The notes under the pieces are model-generated. The model saw only the letters and a program-made list of their open reading frames with translations. It did not search any database and was not told the DNA's origin. Positions 25,433-32,755 of a stretch of 64,000 bases of DNA are shown piece by piece (positions within the stretch are counted from its first letter, which is position 1; each line of letters opens with the position of its first letter). A program made the translations under genes and the position numbers. Source of the DNA: Bacteroidota bacterium (lineage in GTDB: Bacteria > Bacteroidota > Bacteroidia > J057 > JADKCL01); contig JADKCL010000005.1 in the NCBI GenBank assembly GCA_016718825.1, positions 186,001-250,000 of the forward strand. The letters run 5' to 3'.

Positions 25433-25948
25433 TCAAACGCTTGCAGTTTCCTGTCCTTTTTCAACCGCTGCGATCCGTTGGACGACGTCCCCCACTTTGA
25501 TCAAACCGCCATTGACAACCACAGCGCACCATCCGCCATGGCCGCGCATGGCATTGTAGCCGCCGGGACCCAAATTTTCTTCCATGCGTGAGCAGGGATG
25601 GCATTCGTCAGTCAAGACCAACTCTGCTTCCCCTATTTTGAAGCGTTGGCCTTTGAGGGAAAGTAGGTTGATACCTCGCACGATAATGTTGCGCCGGGTG
25701 AGTCCGGGATCGACTTTGTCAATGCCGAGCATCGAGGCTACGCCATCCAAATGTTCGCCTTGAATGAGCGTGACCTGTCGTTTTCCGCCTTTTTTCTCCG
25801 ATTTCCGATCACCTTCGAGGCCACGATCGGCAATGGCAACGACTTCGGAGACCACTTTCAAAGCAGCTTTGCGCTCAGGTCGAAGGCCGATCCAAGCCAC
25901 TTTACCTTGCCGCGGAAATTGCTGCATCAATTCATCCATGGATTTCAT
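25433..25948 (-). CDS. MOSC-domain protein
   Basis: 171 residues (ATGs at 25948 and 25939 are both possible). MOSC domains are beta-barrels related to molybdenum-cofactor sulfurase C-termini and to YiiM/YuaD proteins. Features are GLEGDR with QVTLIQGEHL, TRRNIIVRGINLLSLKGQRFKIG, and the conserved cysteine region LTDECHPCSRME. A Moco-dependent sulfur-transfer or N-hydroxylated-base reductase-like role is known for the family but cannot be fixed here. It converges with the kinase gene. Confidence 0.88.
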   Translation of the reverse strand: MKSMDELMQQFPRQGKVAWIGLRPERKAALKVVSEVVAIADRGLEGDRKSEKKGGKRQVTLIQGEHLDGVASMLGIDKVDPGLTRRNIIVRGINLLSLKGQRFKIGEAELVLTDECHPCSRMEENLGPGGYNAMRGHGGWCAVVVNGGLIKVGDVVQRIAAVEKGQETASV

Positions 25949-26087
25949 TGTGGGAATTTACATGGAAGACGGGAAACCAGATTGGATTTTTCATTTGGAG
26001 GGTGTTGGATATTGGTTCGACCGAGAACCGCGAAATCCTACCCAAAACTTGGTCCCCATCCCCGTCCGTCGTCAAAGGCCAGCAAAA

Positions 26088-26519
26088 TCACCACCGCCAA
26101 AACGAGTAGGAGCCCAAGCACTTCGAGCAAAATGAACGGAAATAAAAGTCCGGCAATGTCGGTGTAGGGCGTTGAAAGGTCTCCATTTTCCCCCGCATGG
26201 CCAATAGGTAGAGGAAGACCGATACGAGAACAAGCCCGAGTGCGATGAAGAAGAGGACATCTTGGTAGGAAAGTCGGTATTCCTCGCCTTGAACGTACCA
26301 TGCGATATGTATGAATGCCCAAAAGAATTCCAGGCTTTTGCCGATTCCTGTAAATAGCCAAACCATGGTAATCATGATTTGCATGTAAATCAGGAGCCTT
26401 GCCGTATCTGTCGCTGGAATTGAACCGCCGTAGTAGGACATCAGAAACATGGATAGGCCTACCAATTGCGTCAGCAAGGCTGCCAAGAGTAGATTTTGTC
26501 GGACTTCAAAGGGGAACAT
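26088..26519 (-). CDS. Integral membrane protein (probable frameshift; true end near 26038)
   Basis: 143 residues as read, with three to four spans (LLLAALLTQLVGLSMFLMSYY, IYMQIMITMVWLFTGIG, VLFFIALGLVLVSVFLYLLA). After LLAMRG the sequence turns into unlikely protein, while the next frame carries a membrane span (IAGLLFPFILLEVLGLLLVL) ending GRGWGPSFG at 26038. One extra base in the C5 run at 26190-26194 would restore LLAMRGENGDLSTPYTDIAG and give 160 residues that match the neighbouring membrane protein in layout. No named family. Confidence 0.65.
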   Translation of the reverse strand: MFPFEVRQNLLLAALLTQLVGLSMFLMSYYGGSIPATDTARLLIYMQIMITMVWLFTGIGKSLEFFWAFIHIAWYVQGEEYRLSYQDVLFFIALGLVLVSVFLYLLAMRGKMETFQRPTPTLPDFYFRSFCSKCLGSYSFWRW

Positions 26520-26531
26520 GTTGAAATTTGT

Positions 26532-27050
26532 TCACCCGAATCCCGTAAGATCAAACGTCAGCAGGAAGCCGATCACAAATAATATGAAGGGAATGAGCAC
26601 CAACAATTCAACAATCACCAGCGGAATCAGAATGCGGTAAATCACCCTTCCGACGATTGAAAACGAATCCGTGCGGCCCGTGGCGCCCGCAAGTGTGACG
26701 ACGATGCTGAAAAAGACCGCCAATGCAAATCCGAGCATCAACGAACCGACATGCGATTCGTGGAAAATATAACCCTGCAATCCCAAGGAGGCGATCAACG
26801 GAAATTCGACTTTTCCCAAACCCGTGACGACGAAGAACAGTGCACTGACGACGGTGCCAATCACCAAAGCTGTCCACCAGGGAATATTGACCCAAAAGTT
26901 TCCGAGGATCAGTGTTCCGGCACACAAACCTGCCGTTGTTTGTCCGAAGAGGGCCAGCATCAGCAATTGTTCGCGGAGTTGCGATGGAAAATGAAGGCTT
27001 GACCGACGATCTGACCGCCGTTCAAGCGTGGGTTCAGCTACCGATGACAT
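26532..27050 (-). CDS. Integral membrane protein, paralog of its neighbour
   Basis: 172 residues from MSSVAEP; the frame is open to 27200 but overlaps the upstream gene there. Five spans are predicted (LLMLALFGQTTAGLCAGTLIL, WWTALVIGTVVSALFFVVTGLG, SLMLGFALAVFFSIVVTLAG, VIYRILIPLVIVELLVLIPF). The order of spans and the loop before the last one match the 26038-26519 protein, so the two are tandem paralogs. The start overlaps the upstream gene end by 17 bp. Confidence 0.68.
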   Translation of the reverse strand: MSSVAEPTLERRSDRRSSLHFPSQLREQLLMLALFGQTTAGLCAGTLILGNFWVNIPWWTALVIGTVVSALFFVVTGLGKVEFPLIASLGLQGYIFHESHVGSLMLGFALAVFFSIVVTLAGATGRTDSFSIVGRVIYRILIPLVIVELLVLIPFILFVIGFLLTFDLTGFG

Positions 27051-27891
27051 AGGTTCCTTGGATGGTTGGAATTCCTGAAATGGGTTGTTCAAAGCCTTTG
27101 CAACGCAATTCGGGTGAATAGAGCAGCATTTGGGTCGTATCGTCATGCGCCACGTCAAAGCTGCCGGTGAAGGTCGTCCAAGGACGTTGGCTCCTTGCAA
27201 ATCCCGTGGTATACGTGATCCATTCCAAGGGAATACGTGTGCCGGTTTTCCCGGTATCGATCAAGGCGATGCGGGTATTTTGGTCCTCTGCAAGCGCTTC
27301 CCCGATCAATTTGCGTGCTTCTGACTCTGAATGTGCGCCGGATAGATCCAACATCACAAAGCCGATGGCGGTATCTCCCGCCTGCAATTCGCCGGAAACT
27401 TGCGTCGCGCCCAATCGCTGCTTTTCCTGAATACCTAAAATCGGGTACTTGGACAGAAAGCTGCGCCCCGTTCCGCAATGTGTGTAGATATAGGGATGGC
27501 TCTTTGGAATCGCTTGGAGCGAATTCGCTTGGTCAGGGTTGGTTTTTAAGCTGATGAGATCTGCACCGTTTTCTGGAATCAGCTCCGAAATGGGCAGTAG
27601 TGGAGTGTTGGATTCGCCTGAAATGTCATATTCACTCAAGCGCAGGGTGATGGCTGATTTTGGAATTTCATGTTCGACGGGAACGGATGCGAGCATGCCC
27701 AAGCCTGCAACGAGCGATAGCACGCCGGGAAGCTTTCGTTGCGTGAGCATGGCGCCGGCGCCCGCGGCAGTGCAAAGCGTAGCGAGCATGAGGCGGTTGG
27801 GCAAGGTGAATTGGTCTCCCAACAACAGGGAACTGAGTCCCCAGATCAGGATCGGAAGCAAAAGAATGAGCGAATCGAGGTGCTTTTTCAT
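27034..27891 (-). CDS. Membrane protein with degenerate EEP-like domain
   Basis: 285 residues. The first 75 form two to three membrane spans. The rest resembles the membrane-anchored endonuclease/exonuclease/phosphatase (EEP) layout: ISELIPENGADLISLKTNP where EEP enzymes have a catalytic LQE/QEV, then GTGRSFLSKYPI and VMLDLSGAH. The expected catalytic Asp/His pairs are not convincing, so enzymatic activity is doubtful. It forms an overlapping operon with the two related membrane proteins downstream. Confidence 0.55.
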   Translation of the reverse strand: MKKHLDSLILLLPILIWGLSSLLLGDQFTLPNRLMLATLCTAAGAGAMLTQRKLPGVLSLVAGLGMLASVPVEHEIPKSAITLRLSEYDISGESNTPLLPISELIPENGADLISLKTNPDQANSLQAIPKSHPYIYTHCGTGRSFLSKYPILGIQEKQRLGATQVSGELQAGDTAIGFVMLDLSGAHSESEARKLIGEALAEDQNTRIALIDTGKTGTRIPLEWITYTTGFARSQRPWTTFTGSFDVAHDDTTQMLLYSPELRCKGFEQPISGIPTIQGTYVIGS

Positions 27892-28013
27892 GACTGTAAC
27901 AGGAAAAGGATGAGCGAAAATTTGTAATAACGACGGCGGAAAACGGGAATGCGAAGGAGCAAGGCAGAAAATGTGCGGGTCAGTTTCATTTCAGGTAATG
28001 CGCTGAAGGTGGA

Positions 28014-28850
28014 TCAAACTTGGTCTGCCCAGAGGGCCTTGCGGGAAAGGCGCTGCCGGGAAAGACCGGATTCCAGCGCTTCGTTTTTGTCTTGGGCGGC
28101 GGCGACTTTTTTGGGTTCGGGATTGGCTTCGAGCCCATTGATCATTGCCCAAGCCCAGTTGAATTGCGCCAAACTTTCCCGCCGCAAATCCGCGAATTGG
28201 TACCCGGAGAGCCTCAGAAGGTCGGCATGGTTGAACCAAACGACATCCAAGGCAGCTTCGAGCATGATGCGTGCGCTGAAGTGCGCGATTTTGCGCCGCA
28301 GCGCACTTTTGCCGTCGAGCAACATGGCGATTGCTTTGGCTTGAAAACGAATGTGCATGGATTCGTCGCGGAGGATTTGGTCGCAGATGGTAGTAAGGAT
28401 CGGGGAGCGCGTGGCGTTTTTGAGCGCCGTATAATAAGGTACCGCGATGAGTTCGGCGGAGACAAGGATCATGAGGCTGTTGCGGAGACCAAAGGCATGG
28501 CGTGACAGGCGGAAAATCTTGTCGGTGAATTGACCTTCGGCCTTGGGCATGTTTTCCAGGGCCATGAACCTGCCGAGGAGCCGCGAATGGCGGTTTTCTT
28601 CGAAGATGAACCAATCCATCGCGTCTTGGTAGGCCGGATCGCCGCCCTTTTTGATCAGTTTGGCGACCTTGGCCTTGAGGTTGCGCGCCTCCGAACTTTC
28701 GCCGAGCTGAAATTGTCGGATGCTGTTGGCGACAATCGGATGGATTTCCGGAGGAATCCGTTCGAAATTGTTCCAATCGATGGGCAATTGCCGGGATTGG
28801 AAGTCCCGGTACCAATCCGCCCAAGCTGCAAAACTGTCTGAGGTTTTCAT
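28014..28850 (-). CDS. Ferritin-like diiron-type protein
   Basis: 278 residues, mostly helical. Residues 70-200 carry carboxylate/histidine motifs expected of a four-helix diiron protein: FEENRHSRLLGRF (ExxRH), then SAELIAVPYYTALKNA, then ILRDESMHIRFQ (ExxH). This pattern is found in ferritin-like and AurF/desaturase-like proteins; no substrate can be named. A palindromic site 13 bp before the ATG is almost the same as one before the membrane-protein/regulator operon upstream, so that regulator probably controls it too. Confidence 0.7.
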   Translation of the reverse strand: MKTSDSFAAWADWYRDFQSRQLPIDWNNFERIPPEIHPIVANSIRQFQLGESSEARNLKAKVAKLIKKGGDPAYQDAMDWFIFEENRHSRLLGRFMALENMPKAEGQFTDKIFRLSRHAFGLRNSLMILVSAELIAVPYYTALKNATRSPILTTICDQILRDESMHIRFQAKAIAMLLDGKSALRRKIAHFSARIMLEAALDVVWFNHADLLRLSGYQFADLRRESLAQFNWAWAMINGLEANPEPKKVAAAQDKNEALESGLSRQRLSRKALWADQV

Positions 28851-28863
28851 ATTTTAAAAAGTG

Positions 28864-28878
28864 CTTTGTAGTGCAAAG
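28864..28878 (-). promoter_or_regulatory. Probable operator CTTTG-N5-CAAAG before the ferritin-like gene
   Basis: On the minus strand it reads CTTTGCACTACAAAG and continues with CACTTT, so a second overlapping repeat AAAG-N2-CTTT is also present. It ends 13 bp from the ATG and matches the site at 29835-29849 apart from purine-purine or pyrimidine-pyrimidine changes. Confidence 0.65.
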
Positions 28879-28901
28879 TGAAAATTCAAAAAAAATGCGG
28901 T

Positions 28902-29207
28902 TCAACTCAGGCCACCCCCGCGGATGATCCGCTCCAAGGCATCCAAGTGGTCCCGAAAGGCCTTTTTGCCGGAGAGCGTCGCCCGGTAACTCGTATGGGG
29001 CTTTTTCCCGACGAATTTTTTACTGACCTCGACATAGCCGCATTCTTCAAGCTTGGTGGTATGGCTCGCCAGGTTGCCATCCGTCAAGTCCAGCTTTTCC
29101 TTGAAGGTATTGAAGTCGATGTCATCCGCCACCATCAGCAACGACATGATCGCCAGCCGGATGCGGTTTTCAAAAACCTTGTTGATATGATCGAGGTGTT
29201 CTTTCAC
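28902..29207 (-). CDS. Winged-helix transcriptional regulator
   Basis: 101 residues of the compact winged-helix type (PadR/MarR-like, HTH_27): FENRIRLAIMSLLMVADDIDFNTFKEKL, then DLTDGNLASHTTKLEECGYVEVSK as the recognition helix and wing, and SYRATLSGKKAFRDHL. The pair of such a regulator with a small multi-span membrane protein recurs in Bacteroidota. Its start overlaps the membrane protein by 4 bp (ATGA). It probably binds the CTTTG-N5-CAAAG sites at 28864 and 29835. Confidence 0.85.
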   Translation of the reverse strand: MKEHLDHINKVFENRIRLAIMSLLMVADDIDFNTFKEKLDLTDGNLASHTTKLEECGYVEVSKKFVGKKPHTSYRATLSGKKAFRDHLDALERIIRGGGLS

Positions 29208-29824
29208 CGTTCATATTTGAAGTACATCACCGCGCCATAGACGATGTGGGCAATTCCGAATCCCAAGGCCCAAAATACGAGTCCGTGGCCGATCCATACG
29301 GCGCAAGCGAGGCCCAAAACCAATTCGGTGAGGGCAAGGTAGCGAATTTCAGGAAGGGTGAATTTGCTGGCATTCAACAATGCCATCCCATAAAAAAGCA
29401 GCATGGAGGCTGGGATGAAGGCCACGGCGCCGTGCCAGAGCAAAATGAGGCAAAAGGCTCCGCCGGCGAAAAGGGGGAGCAAGAGGTTGATCAGCAAGGT
29501 TTTGCTTGTTGCGGTCCAGAGGGGAAGGTCTTTTTTCTTGGCCATTCTCCTGGAAAACAATGCTGCCAAACTCACTGCAAGCAACATTACGAGACCCGCA
29601 TCGGCTGCAAAGAAGGTATAGACTTCTTCGCGGGTATGTTGCAGCGGGGTGCGGATGTAATCAAAGGACTTCCCAAAGTACCACCAAGCGGCGACGGCTC
29701 CTGCAAGTGCTACGAGCCCGGCGCTCACGCCTGAGAGCCCGCTCAGGGAGAGGAACTTCGAATTGCGTTCCATCATGGCGCGCATTTCCGAGATGTCTTT
29801 GAGATGTTCCTTGATATCTTCCAT
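29204..29824 (-). CDS. Multi-span membrane protein paired with the regulator
   Basis: 206 residues from the ATG at 29824 (a TTG at 29830 is also in frame). A short N-terminal helix (MEDIKEHLKDISEMRAMMER) is followed by six membrane spans. Proteins of this layout next to small winged-helix regulators are widespread in Bacteroidota and have no known function. The operator lies only 10 bp before the ATG, leaving little room for a leader. Confidence 0.75.
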   Translation of the reverse strand: MEDIKEHLKDISEMRAMMERNSKFLSLSGLSGVSAGLVALAGAVAAWWYFGKSFDYIRTPLQHTREEVYTFFAADAGLVMLLAVSLAALFSRRMAKKKDLPLWTATSKTLLINLLLPLFAGGAFCLILLWHGAVAFIPASMLLFYGMALLNASKFTLPEIRYLALTELVLGLACAVWIGHGLVFWALGFGIAHIVYGAVMYFKYER

Positions 29825-29834
29825 ATTCAAAGCA

Positions 29835-29849
29835 CTTTGCAGTACAAAG
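29835..29849 (-). promoter_or_regulatory. Probable operator CTTTG-N5-CAAAG before the membrane protein/regulator operon
   Basis: On the minus strand it reads CTTTGTACTGCAAAG followed by TGCTTTG. It is nearly identical to, and similarly spaced from the start codon as, the site at 28864-28878. Confidence 0.65.
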
Positions 29850-29904
29850 CAAACTTACGGAAGAATTCGGATTGGGTTGTAGGAACCTGAAAAAAAAGTT
29901 GAAG

Positions 29905-30579
29905 CTATTGTTTGACCATTTTCAGGTGGGCGGTTCGGCCGAGTTCATCCTCGATTCGGATGAAATAGATGCCCGCTGCCAAGTCTTCCACCGACATACT
30001 CCGGGGCAATTCATCGTAGCTGCGAATTACCAATCCAGAGAGATTGATGATCTCTGATCTTCGGATGACAACCTTGTTGTCTCGCAATCTGAAAAATACC
30101 TCTTGCTGGCTCGGAACGGGGAAAACGTCGATTGGAAGCCACTGCGAAAAGGCAGGATCCACGCTTGTAATGATGACCGTCAAAGTGTCAATCAAGCTGT
30201 CCGTGGTGATCTGTGCCGGAGAAGTCGGCCAAATCACAACAACGTTTACCCCACCTCCATAGCGCAGCGCACTCGCAGTATCTGGAATGCTGAAGGCCTG
30301 CGAGCCAAGCGCCGCAATGGCTACAGAGTCAAATGCGGCAATCCTGAAGGGGCCGCCAAGATTTGTACGGAGATTGAAATACAATGAATCGTTGAATGCG
30401 CTGTTGGTCAGGTTGTTGATGGTTAAATCATACCTGAAAGTATCATTTACATTGACTACAGAGGGATTTGGTACGTTCAAGCTGTCCCAAGAAATGTGAA
30501 ACGAATACTGCGCTGAAAGCGGGACTGAACCCATGAGGGTGAGCAAAAGCAAAGCGATCCTGACGAACCTGTACTGCAT
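29905..30579 (-). CDS. Secreted protein with T9SS sorting domain
   Basis: 224 residues from MQYRFVRIA (frame open to 30603). Signal peptide ends at LSAQ. The middle is a single Ig-like beta-sandwich of CARDB/DUF11 style (VNVNDTFRYDLTINNLTNSAFNDSLYFNL). The last 70 residues form a type A T9SS tail (IDVFPVPSQQEVFF, INLSGLVIRSYDELPRSMSVEDLAAGIYFIRI). A surface or released structural protein; no enzyme domain. Confidence 0.82.
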   Translation of the reverse strand: MQYRFVRIALLLLTLMGSVPLSAQYSFHISWDSLNVPNPSVVNVNDTFRYDLTINNLTNSAFNDSLYFNLRTNLGGPFRIAAFDSVAIAALGSQAFSIPDTASALRYGGGVNVVVIWPTSPAQITTDSLIDTLTVIITSVDPAFSQWLPIDVFPVPSQQEVFFRLRDNKVVIRRSEIINLSGLVIRSYDELPRSMSVEDLAAGIYFIRIEDELGRTAHLKMVKQ

Positions 30580-30690
30580 TATCTGTTCAGTAATTTTTGA
30601 CAAACCTAAGATACAACAAATAAACGTACGGGAATCCTAGGTAAAAGGCCAAATTCTTTTTTGATTTGATTACGCATCCAAAGTAAAAAT

Positions 30691-32145
30691 ATGGCAGATA
30701 TTCTGAACAAAATCATTGGTCTCATGACCAAAGAGGAGCAACGAAACTTCAAACTCTTTGCCCTGCGGTCGCATGAAGATCCCGACCGGAAGGACATTCA
30801 GCTTTTTGACCTGATTCGTAAGGAGGGAGACAGATTTGAAGATCGTTCGGCGGTTAAGCAGCTCTATGGGAAGAACGCAAGACCCAATACGTATCACCGT
30901 CTTCGGAACCGTTTGCTTCAGGAATTAGGTAAGAGCATGTCATTGTTGCATTGGGAAAAGGACGAAACGATTTGCGCTGTTCACGAGCTCACACTTGCAA
31001 TGCTGTTTCGGAGGAAGATGCAATTTGAGATAGCTGAATACTATTTGCATAAGGCAGAGAAGAAGGTGTCCAAGCTAGATTTGCCAGAGTTACTGGACAT
31101 TGTCCTTGGCGAATTTATCAGCCTTTCATTGGAAGTCACTTGGATTGATCCGGCTATCTATATAAAAAAGCGAACAGAAAATCGTCGACGACTCAACCAA
31201 CTTTGGGAAATCGACAATGTGCTCGCTACAATGAACCATCGCCTTCGCCGATCCCAAAATCTCGGAAAAGGCGACGCCAGTGTCATGAATATTCTAAGAA
31301 AAACAGTCGAAGAGTTTTCAATTGATGCAATTATCATGGCGGATCCCAAATTTCGGTTCAGGGTATACGATGCGGTAAGTAAAATTTTGCTCGAACAACG
31401 GGACTATTTGGCCTTGGAAGCCTATATGATCGAAACCTATGATGCATTGCTGCAAGAGGGACTTTTTAACAAAGGCAACCATGATGTTAAGCTCCAAATG
31501 CTCACCTACATCATTAACGCCCTTTTCAAGAATGGAAAGATCGACGCTTCGCTTGCCTATGCCGAACGTTTGCGGATAGCAATGGATCAATATGGGCATA
31601 TGTTGCAATCGAAGTATGAGTTGTTTTATTACAACAGCTTGTTTTTGAATTACTCTGGCAAGGACCAAGCCGAAGCGATCAAGGTGTTGGAAAAAATGCA
31701 AGCAATCGATTCGATAGCAGCCATGCCGCAGTATTTGATCTTCATCTACCTTAACCTCGGCTTGATGGAGTACACCCTCAAGCATTACAAAGCCGCGATC
31801 AAGCACGTCGTTAAACTGCGTATGCACGAATCTTTGACGGCTGCGGATGATGGCTTCAGGCTCCGAATCGACATTTTTGAGCTTGCCCTGCGCCTGGAAC
31901 TACGCGACAACGAGACCCTCGACTACCGCCTCCAGCAAGTCAAGCACGATTACGCAGCCCTGCTCGAATCGCATGCCATGGAAAAAGACAGCGAAATGTT
32001 GATGCTGATCGGCAGACTGAATCAGAAGCAGTGGACAGGGACCGACGAAGGCTTATCGACTGCGATCACTGAATTCCTCGAAAGGTATCCGGCAGATGAT
32101 ACAGAGCTCTTTACCTACGGCGAATTCCTCCGTGGCAAAATCTAG
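30691..32145 (+). CDS. Large cytoplasmic helical-repeat protein of unknown function
   Basis: 484 residues with no signal peptide and almost wholly helical. It begins MADILNKIIGLMTKEEQRNFKLFALR, then RNRLLQELGKSMSLLHWEKDE and TPR-like hairpins to the end (YLIFIYLNLGLMEYTLKHYKAAIKHVVKLR). I cannot name a family; such proteins seem common in Saprospiria-like genomes. The codon pattern supports a real gene. It stands alone between genes on the opposite strand. Confidence 0.78.
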   Translation: MADILNKIIGLMTKEEQRNFKLFALRSHEDPDRKDIQLFDLIRKEGDRFEDRSAVKQLYGKNARPNTYHRLRNRLLQELGKSMSLLHWEKDETICAVHELTLAMLFRRKMQFEIAEYYLHKAEKKVSKLDLPELLDIVLGEFISLSLEVTWIDPAIYIKKRTENRRRLNQLWEIDNVLATMNHRLRRSQNLGKGDASVMNILRKTVEEFSIDAIIMADPKFRFRVYDAVSKILLEQRDYLALEAYMIETYDALLQEGLFNKGNHDVKLQMLTYIINALFKNGKIDASLAYAERLRIAMDQYGHMLQSKYELFYYNSLFLNYSGKDQAEAIKVLEKMQAIDSIAAMPQYLIFIYLNLGLMEYTLKHYKAAIKHVVKLRMHESLTAADDGFRLRIDIFELALRLELRDNETLDYRLQQVKHDYAALLESHAMEKDSEMLMLIGRLNQKQWTGTDEGLSTAITEFLERYPADDTELFTYGEFLRGKI

Positions 32146-32146
32146 C

Positions 32147-32695
32147 CTACCAAAGCTTGGAAAAGTCGGCGGTGACGTTGCATTTTCCGAGGTCAAATTC
32201 GAAGTTTTCAGAATGGAAGCGACCCAAAAACAGGTAGGAATCGCCTTTCAGCTTCCAGATTTCAACGTATTCTTCAATGGGGTCGAGGATCAAATACCAG
32301 GCGATGCCTAATTTGGCGTAAGCTTTGGGCTTCGAATTCCGATCCTTGAAAGCGGTCGATGGTGATAGGATTTCCATGACCATCGTTGGAATTGCATCAA
32401 AAAAAACGGAGTCCTCACTTTGTCCACAGGCGATGGAGAGGTCAGGATGCAGCACGGTGAAATCATCCACACGCAAATTGATCGGGAGGTAAACGCTGCA
32501 ATCGCCGCAATTGTCCAGCAAATTTGCAAAGTGCCGGTAGGTGTTTCCACTGATCACTTGATGCCGGACCGTGGGCATCGGCGCCATAGCATGCGGAATC
32601 CCGTCGATGAGTTCCCATTCACCTTCCCATTCCTTCCAGTCCTCCACCGTATAGTGCGGCAGACTGTCGATATCGATCTTGCGTTTGATGGACAT
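32147..32695 (-). CDS. Uma2-family putative endonuclease (DUF820)
   Basis: 182 residues from the ATG at 32695 (TTG at 32701 also in frame). The restriction-endonuclease-like core is clear: YTVEDWKEWEGEWELIDGIPHAM, HQVISGNTYRHFANLL, then VLHPDLSIACG with the catalytic Asp, and IPTMVMEILSPSTAFKDRNSKPKAYAKLGIAWYLILDP with the ExxS/K-type site. Uma2 proteins are common as many copies in cyanobacteria and Bacteroidota; their substrates are unproven. Its end lies 1 bp from the end of the convergent gene. Confidence 0.92.
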   Translation of the reverse strand: MSIKRKIDIDSLPHYTVEDWKEWEGEWELIDGIPHAMAPMPTVRHQVISGNTYRHFANLLDNCGDCSVYLPINLRVDDFTVLHPDLSIACGQSEDSVFFDAIPTMVMEILSPSTAFKDRNSKPKAYAKLGIAWYLILDPIEEYVEIWKLKGDSYLFLGRFHSENFEFDLGKCNVTADFSKLW

Positions 32696-32755
32696 TCCCA
32701 ATCAATTTGGACTAAAATTAGGCCAAAACCTCGAAATCAGCAAGCCTTCCCCGCC

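Noticed and set aside
25764..26135. 123-residue plus-strand frame
   Set aside because: Runs antisense to the MOSC gene into the membrane-protein gene; Arg/Pro-rich with no features.
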